A stretch of 52,795 nucleotides of DNA, from assembly GCF_000372805.1 (NCBI RefSeq), contig NZ_KB889877.1, forward strand, positions 178 through 52,972. The letters are read 5' to 3'. Each line of letters opens with the position of its first letter. The first letter of the stretch is position 1. A model generated the notes under the pieces. The model was not told the origin of the DNA and searched no databases. It saw nothing but the letters and a program-made list of their open reading frames with translations. The position numbers and the translations under genes are program-made. Below are positions 45,225-52,795 of the stretch, one piece after another. The stretch is from Marinobacter gelidimuriae (GTDB lineage Bacteria; Pseudomonadota; Gammaproteobacteria; Pseudomonadales; Oleiphilaceae).

Positions 45225-46950
45225 TTTCGTTTTTTTGGCTTTCGGCGTCTGTAAATAAGCAAATGGCGTTACGGCCGGCGCGTTTGGCCGTATACATGGC
45301 CGCGTCGGCCCGTTCCAGCAGCTGCCGGGTGGTGTCGACTTCGTTCGAATACAGGCTTATGCCTACGCTGGCGCCGGCACTCAGGGTATGGCCATCAATT
45401 TGATAGTCCTCGCGGTGCTTGTCCAGCAAGCGCTGCGCAATCGTTTTTGCCGCTTCGGGACCGTTCAATTCTGGCAGTATCACCACAAATTCATCGCCGC
45501 CAAGGCGAGCTAATGTGTCGCCCTCGCGAAGGCAGGTCTGTGCTCTTTCGGTGAACTGAAGTAGCAAAGAATCGCCTACGTGATGCCCCAGAGTGTCGTT
45601 AATCTGTTTGAAATGATCCAGGTCAATGAACAGCACGGCTAGCCCCAGTCGGTTGCGGTGGGCCTGGTGGATGGCGTGTTCCAGGCGGTCTTCCATCAGC
45701 CGGCGGTTGGGAATACCGGTGAGCGCATCGTAATAGGCCAGCTGGCGAATGCGCTCCTCGTTGCGGCGGTTCTGGGTGATGTCGGTAAACAGGGCAGCGT
45801 AGTGGGTTATGATGTCGTTATCATCGGTTACCGCAGTAATGGTCAGCAATTCCAGATACAGCTCGCCGGTTTTGCGCCGATTCCAGATTTCGCCGCGCCA
45901 TACGCTTTCCCGCGCCAGGGCTTGCCACATCTGGTCGTAAAAGGCTTTGTCATGGCGACCAGATGAAAGCAGCGCCGGCGTTTTACCGATTACATCTTCC
46001 GCGCTGTAACCGGTCAGTTGGGTAAACATGGGGTTAGTGAATTCTATGCGCGATTTGGCATCGGTAATCATGATGCCTTCCAGTGAAGAGGCAATCACCC
46101 GCTCAGCCAGTTGCAGGGTTCGCCGTGACTGGGCCAGGGCCGAGTCACGCCGCTCCAGCGCGGCGCGCAAATCCTGCATATACAGCTGGTCTACACCGGC
46201 AAGCATCTGACCGTAGCCCACCAGGCCGATCACCTGGTTATTGTCATTGACCACCGCCAAGTTATGGATGCGCAGGTTCAGAAGGCGATCACGGGCGTGA
46301 ATAAGCGGCTCTTCCTCGTGCACGGTTCTCAATGGGCGGCTGGCCAGGGGGCCGACTACTTTATTACCGGTATTGCGGCTGATAAGACGGACTATGTCGC
46401 GCTCGGTAAGAATCCCCAATCCCAGTTTTTTACAATCAATAATCGCCGCATGAGCGCGGTTTTTGTACATGCTAGCCGCTGCTTCCGCCAGGGTCTTATC
46501 ACCGTCTATAGACAGTGGCATTGTGGCGGTGGCGGAGCGCACGTCACGCAAACGCAGATAGGGTTCAATACCCTGGTTTATCGCCATGTCGGTTTGCGAG
46601 AGAATACCGGCCGCTTTGCCGTCGGCGTCGACCACCAGAAAGTGACGTTTGCCGGTTTCGCGGAATTTAACCGCGGCTTCCTGCATGGGCATGTAGGTGG
46701 GCACGGAGATAACCGGTGAGCTCATTACCGAACTGACTGGCTGGGCAAAGATAGAAGAGGATGCAAAATCAATGGCCAGGGCATCGCGCTCTGTCCAGAT
46801 GCCCAACACGTCGTCATTGCGAATAACCAGAATGGAACTGACACTTCGCTCCGCCATCATCGCGGCGGCAGTGGCTATAGTGGTATCAGGATCGCAATGT
46901 AGAAGGGCGCCGCTGTGCATCAGTCGGGAGACAAGAAGTTGCGGTGCCAT
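45178..46950 (-). CDS. Diguanylate cyclase with CBS and PAS domains
   Basis: A 590-residue soluble signalling protein. Four CBS motifs form two Bateman pairs in the first ~265 residues (for example ILVIRNDDVLGIWTERDALAI and HNLAVVNDNNQVIGLVGYG). One PAS-PAC domain follows (GIMITDAKSRIEFTNPMFTQLTGYSAED), then a GGDEF domain with an intact catalytic GGDEF at 484-488 and an RxxD inhibition site (REGD) five residues before it. It should make c-di-GMP under product inhibition, with CBS pairs sensing an adenine nucleotide (inference). The ATG at 46950 has AGGA upstream; 46989 is possible. The last ~24 residues after NAICLF run antisense through the end of ogt. Confidence 0.9.
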   Translation of the reverse strand: MAPQLLVSRLMHSGALLHCDPDTTIATAAAMMAERSVSSILVIRNDDVLGIWTERDALAIDFASSSIFAQPVSSVMSSPVISVPTYMPMQEAAVKFRETGKRHFLVVDADGKAAGILSQTDMAINQGIEPYLRLRDVRSATATMPLSIDGDKTLAEAAASMYKNRAHAAIIDCKKLGLGILTERDIVRLISRNTGNKVVGPLASRPLRTVHEEEPLIHARDRLLNLRIHNLAVVNDNNQVIGLVGYGQMLAGVDQLYMQDLRAALERRDSALAQSRRTLQLAERVIASSLEGIMITDAKSRIEFTNPMFTQLTGYSAEDVIGKTPALLSSGRHDKAFYDQMWQALARESVWRGEIWNRRKTGELYLELLTITAVTDDNDIITHYAALFTDITQNRRNEERIRQLAYYDALTGIPNRRLMEDRLEHAIHQAHRNRLGLAVLFIDLDHFKQINDTLGHHVGDSLLLQFTERAQTCLREGDTLARLGGDEFVVILPELNGPEAAKTIAQRLLDKHREDYQIDGHTLSAGASVGISLYSNEVDTTRQLLERADAAMYTAKRAGRNAICLFTDAESQKNETSGQTAPAHGPTALF

Positions 46951-47119
46951 ACGAATAGAATCCTGTTTGCGGTGCCATGCTGAAGGCATGAATTTACAGA
47001 AGAATTTGACCGAGTATGCTCCAATACGGGGTGATCTGCCAATAGCACGTGTCGCTATTTGTGTTGTGTATACAGTGTTTGGTTTTACATCGGTGTCTTA
47101 ACAAAATGGAACAGATGAT

Positions 47120-47528
47120 ATGAGCAATCAGCCGTTGTCAGTGGAGCCGCCGGAAGGTTTGCCGCGAAGTCAGGTAATCGGATTGGTGGTCGGTTTGGCG
47201 GGCTTTTTGGCGTGCCTGATTATACCGCCGCCTGGTGGTATGTCGGTCGAAGCCTGGGCCGCTGGCGGCATGATGTTGCCCATCGGCCTGTCTATCATCG
47301 CCATGACCCAGAGCGACAACGAAGACGGCCTGCGCCGCTTCGGCACAGCGCTGCTGGTGGTATTGCCACGTTATTGGTACGCCTCCCAACGCCCTGCTGG
47401 CGGCTTATCTGCTGGATACCCAGGGCATTGAGGTGGGCTTTGCCCAGTGGATGCTGTTGGGACTGCCGGTTTCGGTGGTGATGTTGTTGCTGGTGTGGTG
47501 GTGGTTACGGTGGCCAGTTATTGGCTAA
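47120..47528 (+). pseudogene. SLC13/DASS anion transporter remnant
   Basis: The N-terminal part reads GLVVGLAGFLACLIIPPPGG and then SVEAWAAGG, which fuses directly to MMLPIGLSIIAM, a motif normally more than 100 residues further on. After FGTALLVV the frame breaks; the piece IGTPPNALLAAYLLDTQGIE, then QWMLLGLPVSVVMLLLVWWW, continues in another frame to a stop at 47526-47528. These are the conserved helices of divalent anion:Na+ symporters. Two deletions and at least one frameshift leave no functional transporter. Confidence 0.75.
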
Positions 47529-47584
47529 TGGGGTGGGTGTTTGGCTTGTGATGTCCAGATAGTCATCTTGCCTGCACGTAGCAC

Positions 47585-48607
47585 TCAATCTTCTGGTCGG
47601 GATAAATCCAGCCAGGGTTGGGACAGCCAGTAAAAGCGTCCGTCGCCTGCGGGGTAGGTGCAGTTATAGCGAAAGCGGCGGCTGCTAAATGCAGCGGGCG
47701 CCTGAACATTCGCCTGCTGTGCGTTGGCGGTTACCTTGATTCGGCCCTGGCCAGAGCCGAAGCAGGTCAGTTTATCTGGGGTGAATCCACTTGGCAGAGT
47801 CATCCGCAGGTGCGGCGGGTTAGCGCTTACAATACCGTCTGGAAGATCCTTGGCCGGCACGGGTAAAGCTTTGCTCAGCAACTTGTTGTCCAGGCCTTGT
47901 AGCTGCCCATAGGCGTTGGCCATGGGAAATCGTGGCAGTCGGGTGCGGCTTGAGGTTGCGCCGACGGGCCCGGATTGCTGCCCGAAGGCCAGCCAGCCGC
48001 GCTGGTTCATTTGCTGTTCCAGTGCTGTATCAAATTCGCCATAGGGGTAGGCGAACATTGGAGGAGCATTGCCAAACTCTTGTTCAAGCAACGTTTGCGC
48101 GCCATCAAGGCCTCGATGAACACGCTCTTGCCACTGCTCTTCTTTCTCGTTGGGTGTTTTGGCCAGGTGCCCGTGGCCGGCGCTGTGGTTGGCGATGGTC
48201 GCCAGGCCCGTAGACGCCAGTTCCCGCAGCTGCTGTAACGTCATAAAACCGCTGTTGCCGATGGTGTCAGTGTTCACAAACAGGGTGTAGGGATAGTTTA
48301 GTCGCGCCAATATGGGTGCCGCGTTGGAATACACGGAACTGTAGGCGTCATCAAAACTCAGGGCAACGGCATCGCCGCCATTACCCGCCAAGGCTTTTTG
48401 TGTTGCCTCGTACAGTGGTTCAACCGCCAGCCCGAGTTGGTCAATCAGTTGCAGTTGGGCTTGAAACAGTGCCGGCGACGTACTGGTGGCGCCCGGCGTG
48501 TTATTGCTGATGTGGTGGTATTGCAATATGGCCAGATCTGCGCTGGCGCCCGCAGGCAATGCCAGTGCGATAGCCAGCGTGGCGGCTACAAAATCCTGTC
48601 GGCGCAT
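47585..48607 (-). CDS. Secreted polysaccharide deacetylase (NodB type)
   Basis: A 340-residue carbohydrate esterase 4 protein with a signal peptide (MRRQDFVAATLAIALALPAG, cleaved near ASA-D). The NodB metal triad is visible: the catalytic/metal Asp pair in SFDDAYSS (86-87) and His141/His145 in NHSAGH. YPYGEFD gives the later substrate motif. It should remove acetyl groups from a cell-surface or matrix polysaccharide. A C-terminal ~100-residue extension after PRFPMANAYG is not recognised and contains three Cys. AAGGAATTTTAC precedes the ATG. Confidence 0.87.
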   Translation of the reverse strand: MRRQDFVAATLAIALALPAGASADLAILQYHHISNNTPGATSTSPALFQAQLQLIDQLGLAVEPLYEATQKALAGNGGDAVALSFDDAYSSVYSNAAPILARLNYPYTLFVNTDTIGNSGFMTLQQLRELASTGLATIANHSAGHGHLAKTPNEKEEQWQERVHRGLDGAQTLLEQEFGNAPPMFAYPYGEFDTALEQQMNQRGWLAFGQQSGPVGATSSRTRLPRFPMANAYGQLQGLDNKLLSKALPVPAKDLPDGIVSANPPHLRMTLPSGFTPDKLTCFGSGQGRIKVTANAQQANVQAPAAFSSRRFRYNCTYPAGDGRFYWLSQPWLDLSRPED

Positions 48608-48658
48608 GTAAAATTCCTTCGTTTTAGGGGGTTGCCTTCACGTTGCTTACAGCAGCAC

Positions 48659-49360
48659 TTAGTAGCGCCCGCGATAGTGGTTTCTGATAACGGCAAAGGC
48701 TGCGTTAAGTTTCTGGATTTGCTCGGTGCTGCCGCCCCTGTCGGGGTGCGCCTGCATGACGGCACGCCGAAAACGCTGTTTTACCTCGTGAAAACAGTCC
48801 GGCAAACGCTTGTCGCTATAGCCCAGACAGTTCGCTGCTGCGGCAACCTCCGATGTGTCGTGATGATTATTGGCACCCCGATGACCGGCGTAGAAATTGT
48901 CAAGCATGGTGTGGATCTGCGCCGTGGATAGCCGGTATTGGTTCAGATCCAGATAGAATGCCCGCAAGGAATCTGCCTGGGCCGGCAGGCTCTGGTTAGA
49001 CAGCTCATGCCGAGGCTCTTCGGGGCGGTTTTCAAGGCGGGTCAGCATGGGTGATATCGCCAGGGTTTGACCGTCTTCGGCCAATTGATCGCGCAGCGTA
49101 TACAGGGTGTGAAACAGCAAGAAGTGAACCTGGTATAACAGCTCGGGTTGATCAAAGCGCACCTCACCCAGAAGTTGCCAGGGTGGCTGCTGCAGTTTTT
49201 TGATCAGGGCATATTCACTCAGCCCGCCAGGTGCTTGGCGCAGCTCGTGCTCCAGAGCAACTTGCAGGTGGGCTATGTGGCTTTGCAGAGCCTCCTGGGG
49301 CCTGGGATCACCAGGGTGGGTAATGGCGCAGGGTTGTTTGGGTGTTGAGGAGTTTGTCAT
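48659..49360 (-). CDS. J-domain (DnaJ-related) protein
   Basis: A 233-residue protein with a C-terminal J-domain: FRRAVMQAHPDRGGSTEQIQKLNAAFAVI carries the HPD that stimulates DnaK ATPase. The N-terminal ~130 residues match the DnaJ-related N-terminal family (LLYQVHFLLFHTLYTLRDQL). The order is reversed compared with DnaJ and there are no zinc or G/F regions. The ATG at 49360 gives MTNSSTPKQ; a longer reading to 49507 lacks homology. Client and partner are unknown. Confidence 0.85.
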   Translation of the reverse strand: MTNSSTPKQPCAITHPGDPRPQEALQSHIAHLQVALEHELRQAPGGLSEYALIKKLQQPPWQLLGEVRFDQPELLYQVHFLLFHTLYTLRDQLAEDGQTLAISPMLTRLENRPEEPRHELSNQSLPAQADSLRAFYLDLNQYRLSTAQIHTMLDNFYAGHRGANNHHDTSEVAAAANCLGYSDKRLPDCFHEVKQRFRRAVMQAHPDRGGSTEQIQKLNAAFAVIRNHYRGRY

Positions 49361-49499
49361 GACTCTATGGTAGAGCACACACGGGTTGCCCTGCCAGCCT
49401 GATGGCACCCGATGTGGGCTTGTGTCAGTGTTAACAGCGGAATGCGACGGGTATAATTCGGCCTGACATTTTTCAACGTTAAGGTTAAGATTGTATCTC

Positions 49500-49529
49500 A
49501 AGGCCATAATGCATAAGGCCAGAATGCAG
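49500..49529. repeat. 15-base tandem repeat
   Basis: AAGGCCATAATGCAT is followed at once by AAGGCCAGAATGCAG (13 of 15 identical). It lies in the 202-base gap between the J-domain gene and the histidine kinase gene, where no gene is seen. Confidence 0.6.
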
Positions 49530-49562
49530 CTCAGGGGCGGAGTCTCGTCTTTGAGAAAGGCA

Positions 49563-50897
49563 TCAAATAGAGATTTCGATCAGTACTTTCAAACCTCCTT
49601 TTGACCCATTTGAAAAACAGGTCTCACCTCCATACCGAGCGACTATTTCGCGAACGATAGCAAGCCCAAGTCCATGTCCTGGAGTTTGTTCATCGAGCCG
49701 TCGCCCTCTCTGACCCAAGTGCACCTGATCATCTTCTGATACGCCAGACCCATCATCTGTTACGACAATCAGCGCCAAACCATCACGCTGTTCTAAAGAG
49801 AGTTCAACGCATTCTGCAGACCATTTCCCGGCATTATCGAGTAAATTTCCCAATATCTCGTTTAGATCATGCTCCTCAATCGGCCAGCGAAATTCCTCGG
49901 TGAGTGAGGTGGACAGTTCAAATGACTTTTCGGGGTAAAGTCGGCCCAGCATCCACAAAAGATCGCGGGCTTGCGTGACGGGGAAGGCACTTTTGCCAAC
50001 CTGGGGCCCGGCAAACCGACTGCGCCGCATTTCTGCTTCTAATTGCCTGTCAATGTCGCCCAGGCGCGATCCCATTTCATGCCTCAGGCCGTTATCCAGA
50101 GGTCGGCTGGTATCTTCGAGAACCTGTCTAACCGCCGCAATGGGCGTTTTAACGCTGTGAGACAGGTTCGCCAGCGCTTCCCGGGAGCGCTCAAGCCGTT
50201 GATCCAGGGAATCAAGCAGTTGGTTGAGCTGTTGCACCAGTGGTTGAAACTCTTCCGGGGCGTCTGCGTTGATCCGCGATATTTCGCCGCTCTGTAATCG
50301 TTTGAGAGCGGCCTGAAGCGAGACAACGGGGCGCATTGACAGGTTAATACCAAACCAGATAATTCCCACAAGCAAAATGATCAGCAAGATCGACACGATC
50401 GCCGTCCACGCATGCAGTTCTGCCTGGCTGTTTTTCAGTGCTCCCATGTCTTCTGAAACGATAACCTTGATAGGAACGCCGTTTACAACAAATGATTTCC
50501 GATAAGCGAGAATGTCGGAAGGTACGTTGGCTATTTTTGCATTGTGTACTCGGATACTTTCGTCGCCATCAAATTGCAGCAAAGGGTTTAACAGCGGTTG
50601 CCAGGATTGCGGCGATATGACCGTTTGATCTGGGGATTGGATGGCAAAAGCATGATGAAATACCTTCTCAAAATAGTCACCGGTTTTCAGCATGTCTATC
50701 TTGCCTTCGGCTTGCCGGATATTGAGCTCCAGGAACGCGACTTCGTCTTTCAGTCGACTTTCGACGAATTCCCGGGACATCCTCTCCAGAAGTAATCCGT
50801 GAACAAACCAGGCGATAGCCATAAGAGCAATGCCCGCGGGTAACAACAGGGTCAGAAGCGCACCTTTTACCGACACCGGTTTTTTAAACGGCGTCAT
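49563..50897 (-). CDS. Sensor histidine kinase, PhoQ-like
   Basis: A 444-residue membrane sensor. It has two transmembrane helices (around LLTLLLPAGIALMAIAWFVHGLL and AIVSILLIILLVGIIWFGI) with a ~130-residue periplasmic domain between them, a HAMP linker, the H-box NLSHSVKTPIAAVR (His ~246) as in PhoQ-type kinases, and the ATPase boxes NEILGNLLDNAGKW, DDGSGVSEDD and GHGLGLAIVREI. It overlaps the response regulator by 14 bases. The divergent cupredoxin/multicopper oxidase genes suggest copper or envelope stress as signal (inference). Confidence 0.93.
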   Translation of the reverse strand: MTPFKKPVSVKGALLTLLLPAGIALMAIAWFVHGLLLERMSREFVESRLKDEVAFLELNIRQAEGKIDMLKTGDYFEKVFHHAFAIQSPDQTVISPQSWQPLLNPLLQFDGDESIRVHNAKIANVPSDILAYRKSFVVNGVPIKVIVSEDMGALKNSQAELHAWTAIVSILLIILLVGIIWFGINLSMRPVVSLQAALKRLQSGEISRINADAPEEFQPLVQQLNQLLDSLDQRLERSREALANLSHSVKTPIAAVRQVLEDTSRPLDNGLRHEMGSRLGDIDRQLEAEMRRSRFAGPQVGKSAFPVTQARDLLWMLGRLYPEKSFELSTSLTEEFRWPIEEHDLNEILGNLLDNAGKWSAECVELSLEQRDGLALIVVTDDGSGVSEDDQVHLGQRGRRLDEQTPGHGLGLAIVREIVARYGGETCFSNGSKGGLKVLIEISI

Positions 50898-51549
50898 TGA
50901 ATACGTACCCCTGACCGCGACGCGTTGCGATGGTCTCCGCGCCCACTAATTTTCGCAGGCGCCGGATATAAGCTTCGATGACGTTTTCATTTGGGCTCTC
51001 ATTAAGATTGTAGAGCTGCTCCATGAGTTGTTCTTTGGAGAAAATGTGCCCGGGGCGACTCATCAAACACCTGAGCAGTCGGAATTCGGTGCCGGTTAAA
51101 CTGTGTTCCGGACCACCGTCGATTTTCAGGCACTGCCGGTTCTCGTCAAGCTCAAAGTGACCCGCTTTCACTGAGGAGAGAACCCGCCCTTCGCTGCGGC
51201 GCACGATGGCGTTCAGCCTGGCAATCAGTTCTTCAGCCTGAAAGGGTTTGCCGAGATAATCGTCGGCGCCGGCTTTCAGGCCGCTGACTTTGTCTTGCCA
51301 GTCGCCTCGCGCCGTTAGAATCAATACCGCAAAGTTTGCGTTGTCCTGCCGCCATTTCCGTAACACGTCTAAACCATTCCCGTCGGGCAGTCCGAGATCC
51401 AACACCGCTGCCCGGTAGTCTTCCTGCACGCCCAAAAGCATCGCTTCTTTGGCCGTGCCGGTGACATCGACACTGAAGCCGGCCTTCTCAAGTTGGCTGG
51501 CGAGCCCTTCGGCCAACAAACGGTCATCCTCTACAAGCAGTAATCTCAT
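50884..51549 (-). CDS. OmpR-family response regulator
   Basis: A 221-residue two-domain regulator: receiver with acidic pocket EDD (7-9), phospho-acceptor Asp51 (VLDLGLPDG), Thr and Lys switch residues (LILTARG and GKPF), and a C-terminal winged helix (SLTGTEFRLLRCLMSRPGHIFSKEQLMEQLY ... VIEAYIRRLRKLVG). It is the first gene of the pair with the kinase. Six TTCAG/CTGAA elements at 51602-51652, between it and the cupredoxin gene, are its likely operators. Confidence 0.95.
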   Translation of the reverse strand: MRLLLVEDDRLLAEGLASQLEKAGFSVDVTGTAKEAMLLGVQEDYRAAVLDLGLPDGNGLDVLRKWRQDNANFAVLILTARGDWQDKVSGLKAGADDYLGKPFQAEELIARLNAIVRRSEGRVLSSVKAGHFELDENRQCLKIDGGPEHSLTGTEFRLLRCLMSRPGHIFSKEQLMEQLYNLNESPNENVIEAYIRRLRKLVGAETIATRRGQGYVFNDAV

Positions 51550-51598
51550 CTGTCGTTCCTTTCCTCAGGCTAAACCGGCTAATGCAGTGTCCGCTATT

Positions 51599-51655
51599 AA
51601 CCTGAATTCAGCCTGAACTAAAAATATTTCAGCATTTTCAGAAAGAATTCAGGTT
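51599..51655. promoter_or_regulatory. TTCAG repeat cluster, candidate response-regulator operator
   Basis: TTCAG occurs at 51607, 51628, 51637 and 51648, and the inverse CTGAA at 51602 and 51613. Several are 9-11 bases apart, as in OmpR-family direct-repeat sites. The outer ends form a perfect 11-base inverted repeat, AACCTGAATTC (51599-51609) and GAATTCAGGTT (51645-51655). The cluster is 50-107 bases from the regulator start and 102-158 from the cupredoxin start. Confidence 0.65.
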
Positions 51656-51756
51656 GATGAGCGATGGTATCAAGCGTTTTAGCCGAATGCTCACGTTGCC
51701 GGATAAACCCAGTGGGTTTTGAACGCACGCCATGACACATCACAGGAGAAAGTTTG

Positions 51757-52296
51757 ATGAGCGTATCAAAGTTCGTAGTCGCAGCATTAGCCATGTCAGT
51801 TTCAGCAGTAGCTCTTGGGGCTGGTGCTCACGGAGACGGGCACGGGCACGGTCAAGGTGCGAAGAGCGGCGAACCGGGTAAAGCCTCGGACGCCGGGCGC
51901 AGTATTACTGTGCAGATGTACGACAACTACTACGAGCCTGAGTCTATCGAGGTCAAACCAGGAGAAACGGTGCGCTTTGTCGTTGAAAACAAAGGCAGCC
52001 TGGTGCACGAATTTAATATTGGTACGCCTGCCATGCATGAATCCCATCAGAAGGAAATGACGATGATGGTAGAGCACGGCGTTATTCAGGGCGGCAAGCT
52101 GAATCGCGACATGATGGAGATGGACATGGGAAATGGCATGTCCATGAAACATGATGACCCCAACAGTGTGCTGTTAGAGGCGGGCGAGAGCCAAGAGGTT
52201 GTTTGGAAGTTCTCGGAGAAGGGCAATATTGAATTCGCTTGCAACGTTCCGGGGCACTACCAGGCCGGCATGTACGGTGAAGTTAATTTTAACTGA
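51757..52296 (+). CDS. Secreted cupredoxin with Met-rich insert
   Basis: A 179-residue exported blue-copper protein. The signal peptide (MSVSKFVVAALAMSVSAVAL) is followed by a His/Gly stretch (HGDGHGHGQG). The type 1 copper ligands are His84 (SLVHEFNIG), Cys162, His167 and Met172 (CNVPGHYQAGM). Between them lies a Met/His-rich insert (residues ~88-132, with HESHQKEMTMM and MEMDMGNGMSMKHDD) suited to Cu(I) binding. AGGAGA precedes the ATG; a TTG one codon earlier is unlikely. It is 77 bases upstream of a multicopper oxidase, so the pair probably handles periplasmic copper. Confidence 0.88.
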   Translation: MSVSKFVVAALAMSVSAVALGAGAHGDGHGHGQGAKSGEPGKASDAGRSITVQMYDNYYEPESIEVKPGETVRFVVENKGSLVHEFNIGTPAMHESHQKEMTMMVEHGVIQGGKLNRDMMEMDMGNGMSMKHDDPNSVLLEAGESQEVVWKFSEKGNIEFACNVPGHYQAGMYGEVNFN

Positions 52297-52373
52297 TCCC
52301 ATTCTGAATTAACGGGGTGCTCGCCGTGGCGGGCAAACCCCAAAAACAGTCACGTAGTTAGGAGCTTTTAACG

Positions 52374-52795
52374 ATGAAGACAACCCTTCTGGCAGGCGCT
52401 TTAGGCTTGCTTCTACCGGCTATTGGCCTGGCGGGTGAATACAACCTGACGGTCGACCGAGTTCAGATCGACACCGGCGACTTTGTCAAAGAGGGCATCG
52501 GCTACAATGGCGCGTCCCCCGGGCCGGTTATGCGCTTCAAGGAAGGCGAAGAGGTCTCGATTAACGTGACCAACAACCTGAATGAAATGACGTCCATTCA
52601 CTGGCATGGCATGATCCTGCCTTTTACTCAGGACGGCGTGCCCGGTATCAGCTTTCCGGGTATCGAGCCCGGAGAGACCTTCACCTATAAGTTTCCCATC
52701 ACTCAGTCGGGCACCTTCTGGTATCACAGTCACGCTGGTTTTCAGGAGCCCGATGGCGCCTACGGTGCCATTGTGATTGAACCCGAAGGCCGCGA
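52374..52795 (+). CDS. Multicopper oxidase, N-terminal part (CopA-like)
   Basis: The first 140 residues of a multicopper oxidase that runs off the window end. The signal peptide is Sec-like (MKTTLLAGALGLLLPAIGLA-GE) without the twin-arginine motif usual in CopA. Copper ligands of the type 2/3 cluster are present: HWHG at 76-79 and the His pair of WYHSH at 118/120. TAGGAGC precedes the ATG at 52374. It probably oxidises periplasmic Cu(I) together with the upstream cupredoxin. The rest of the gene and its C-terminal ligands cannot be seen. Confidence 0.9.
   Translation, partial: MKTTLLAGALGLLLPAIGLAGEYNLTVDRVQIDTGDFVKEGIGYNGASPGPVMRFKEGEEVSINVTNNLNEMTSIHWHGMILPFTQDGVPGISFPGIEPGETFTYKFPITQSGTFWYHSHAGFQEPDGAYGAIVIEPEGR

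Overview
The window looks like part of a chromosome of a marine gammaproteobacterium, most likely Marinobacter or a close relative. This rests on protein families and gene order (tig-clpP-clpX-lon-hupB-ppiD, hexR next to zwf/eda/pyk/gap, a rhizobial-type glycerol ABC transporter in a Gram-negative heterotroph). It was judged by eye; no database search was run. Most of the window is well-kept housekeeping and catabolic genes, with several decayed genes between them.

Layout. 1-350: the end of an IS630-type element inserted at codon 15 of a short-chain dehydrogenase gene. 598-7880: a MaoC hydratase, lpxH/ppiB (minus strand), glnS, cysS and glcB. 7946-15475: a GntR regulator divergent from a TRAP transporter (dctPQM), malonyl-CoA decarboxylase, malonyl-CoA synthetase and a maleate-isomerase-like protein, which together form a malonate/C4-diacid uptake and activation locus. 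15616-17287: folD and a four-tRNA cluster (Pro, Arg, His, Leu). 17617-26222: the protein quality control block tig, clpP, clpX, lon, hupB, ppiD. 26259-31209: central carbon genes (hexR, a collapsed zwf-pgl remnant, eda, pyk, gap).

31327-44073 is a glycerol island. It holds a porin remnant, glpD, glpR, glpK, a sigma-54 activator of AcoR type and the transporter operon glpSTPQUV. A sigma-54 promoter candidate and a perfect palindrome lie between the activator and glpS. ACGAAC elements that look like GlpR half-sites recur before glpK, glpS and glpV. 44229-47528 holds a chemoreceptor remnant, ogt, a CBS-PAS-GGDEF diguanylate cyclase and a decayed SLC13 transporter. 47585-49360 holds a polysaccharide deacetylase and a J-domain protein. 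49563-52795 is probably a copper-response locus: a histidine kinase and response regulator divergent from a cupredoxin and the start of a multicopper oxidase, with a dense TTCAG repeat cluster between them.

How it fits together: the encoded metabolism favours organic acids and glycerol over sugars. Malonate enters acetyl-CoA, malate synthase handles glyoxylate, and glycerol enters through its own ABC pump, GlpK and GlpD. The oxidative glucose-6-phosphate branch (zwf, pgl) is destroyed at this locus, while the HexR regulator, KDPG aldolase, pyruvate kinase and GAPDH remain. The strongest leads are the in-frame collapse of zwf-pgl, the asymmetric GlpS/GlpT ATPase pair, the sigma-54/GlpR control of glycerol uptake and the TTCAG operator cluster.
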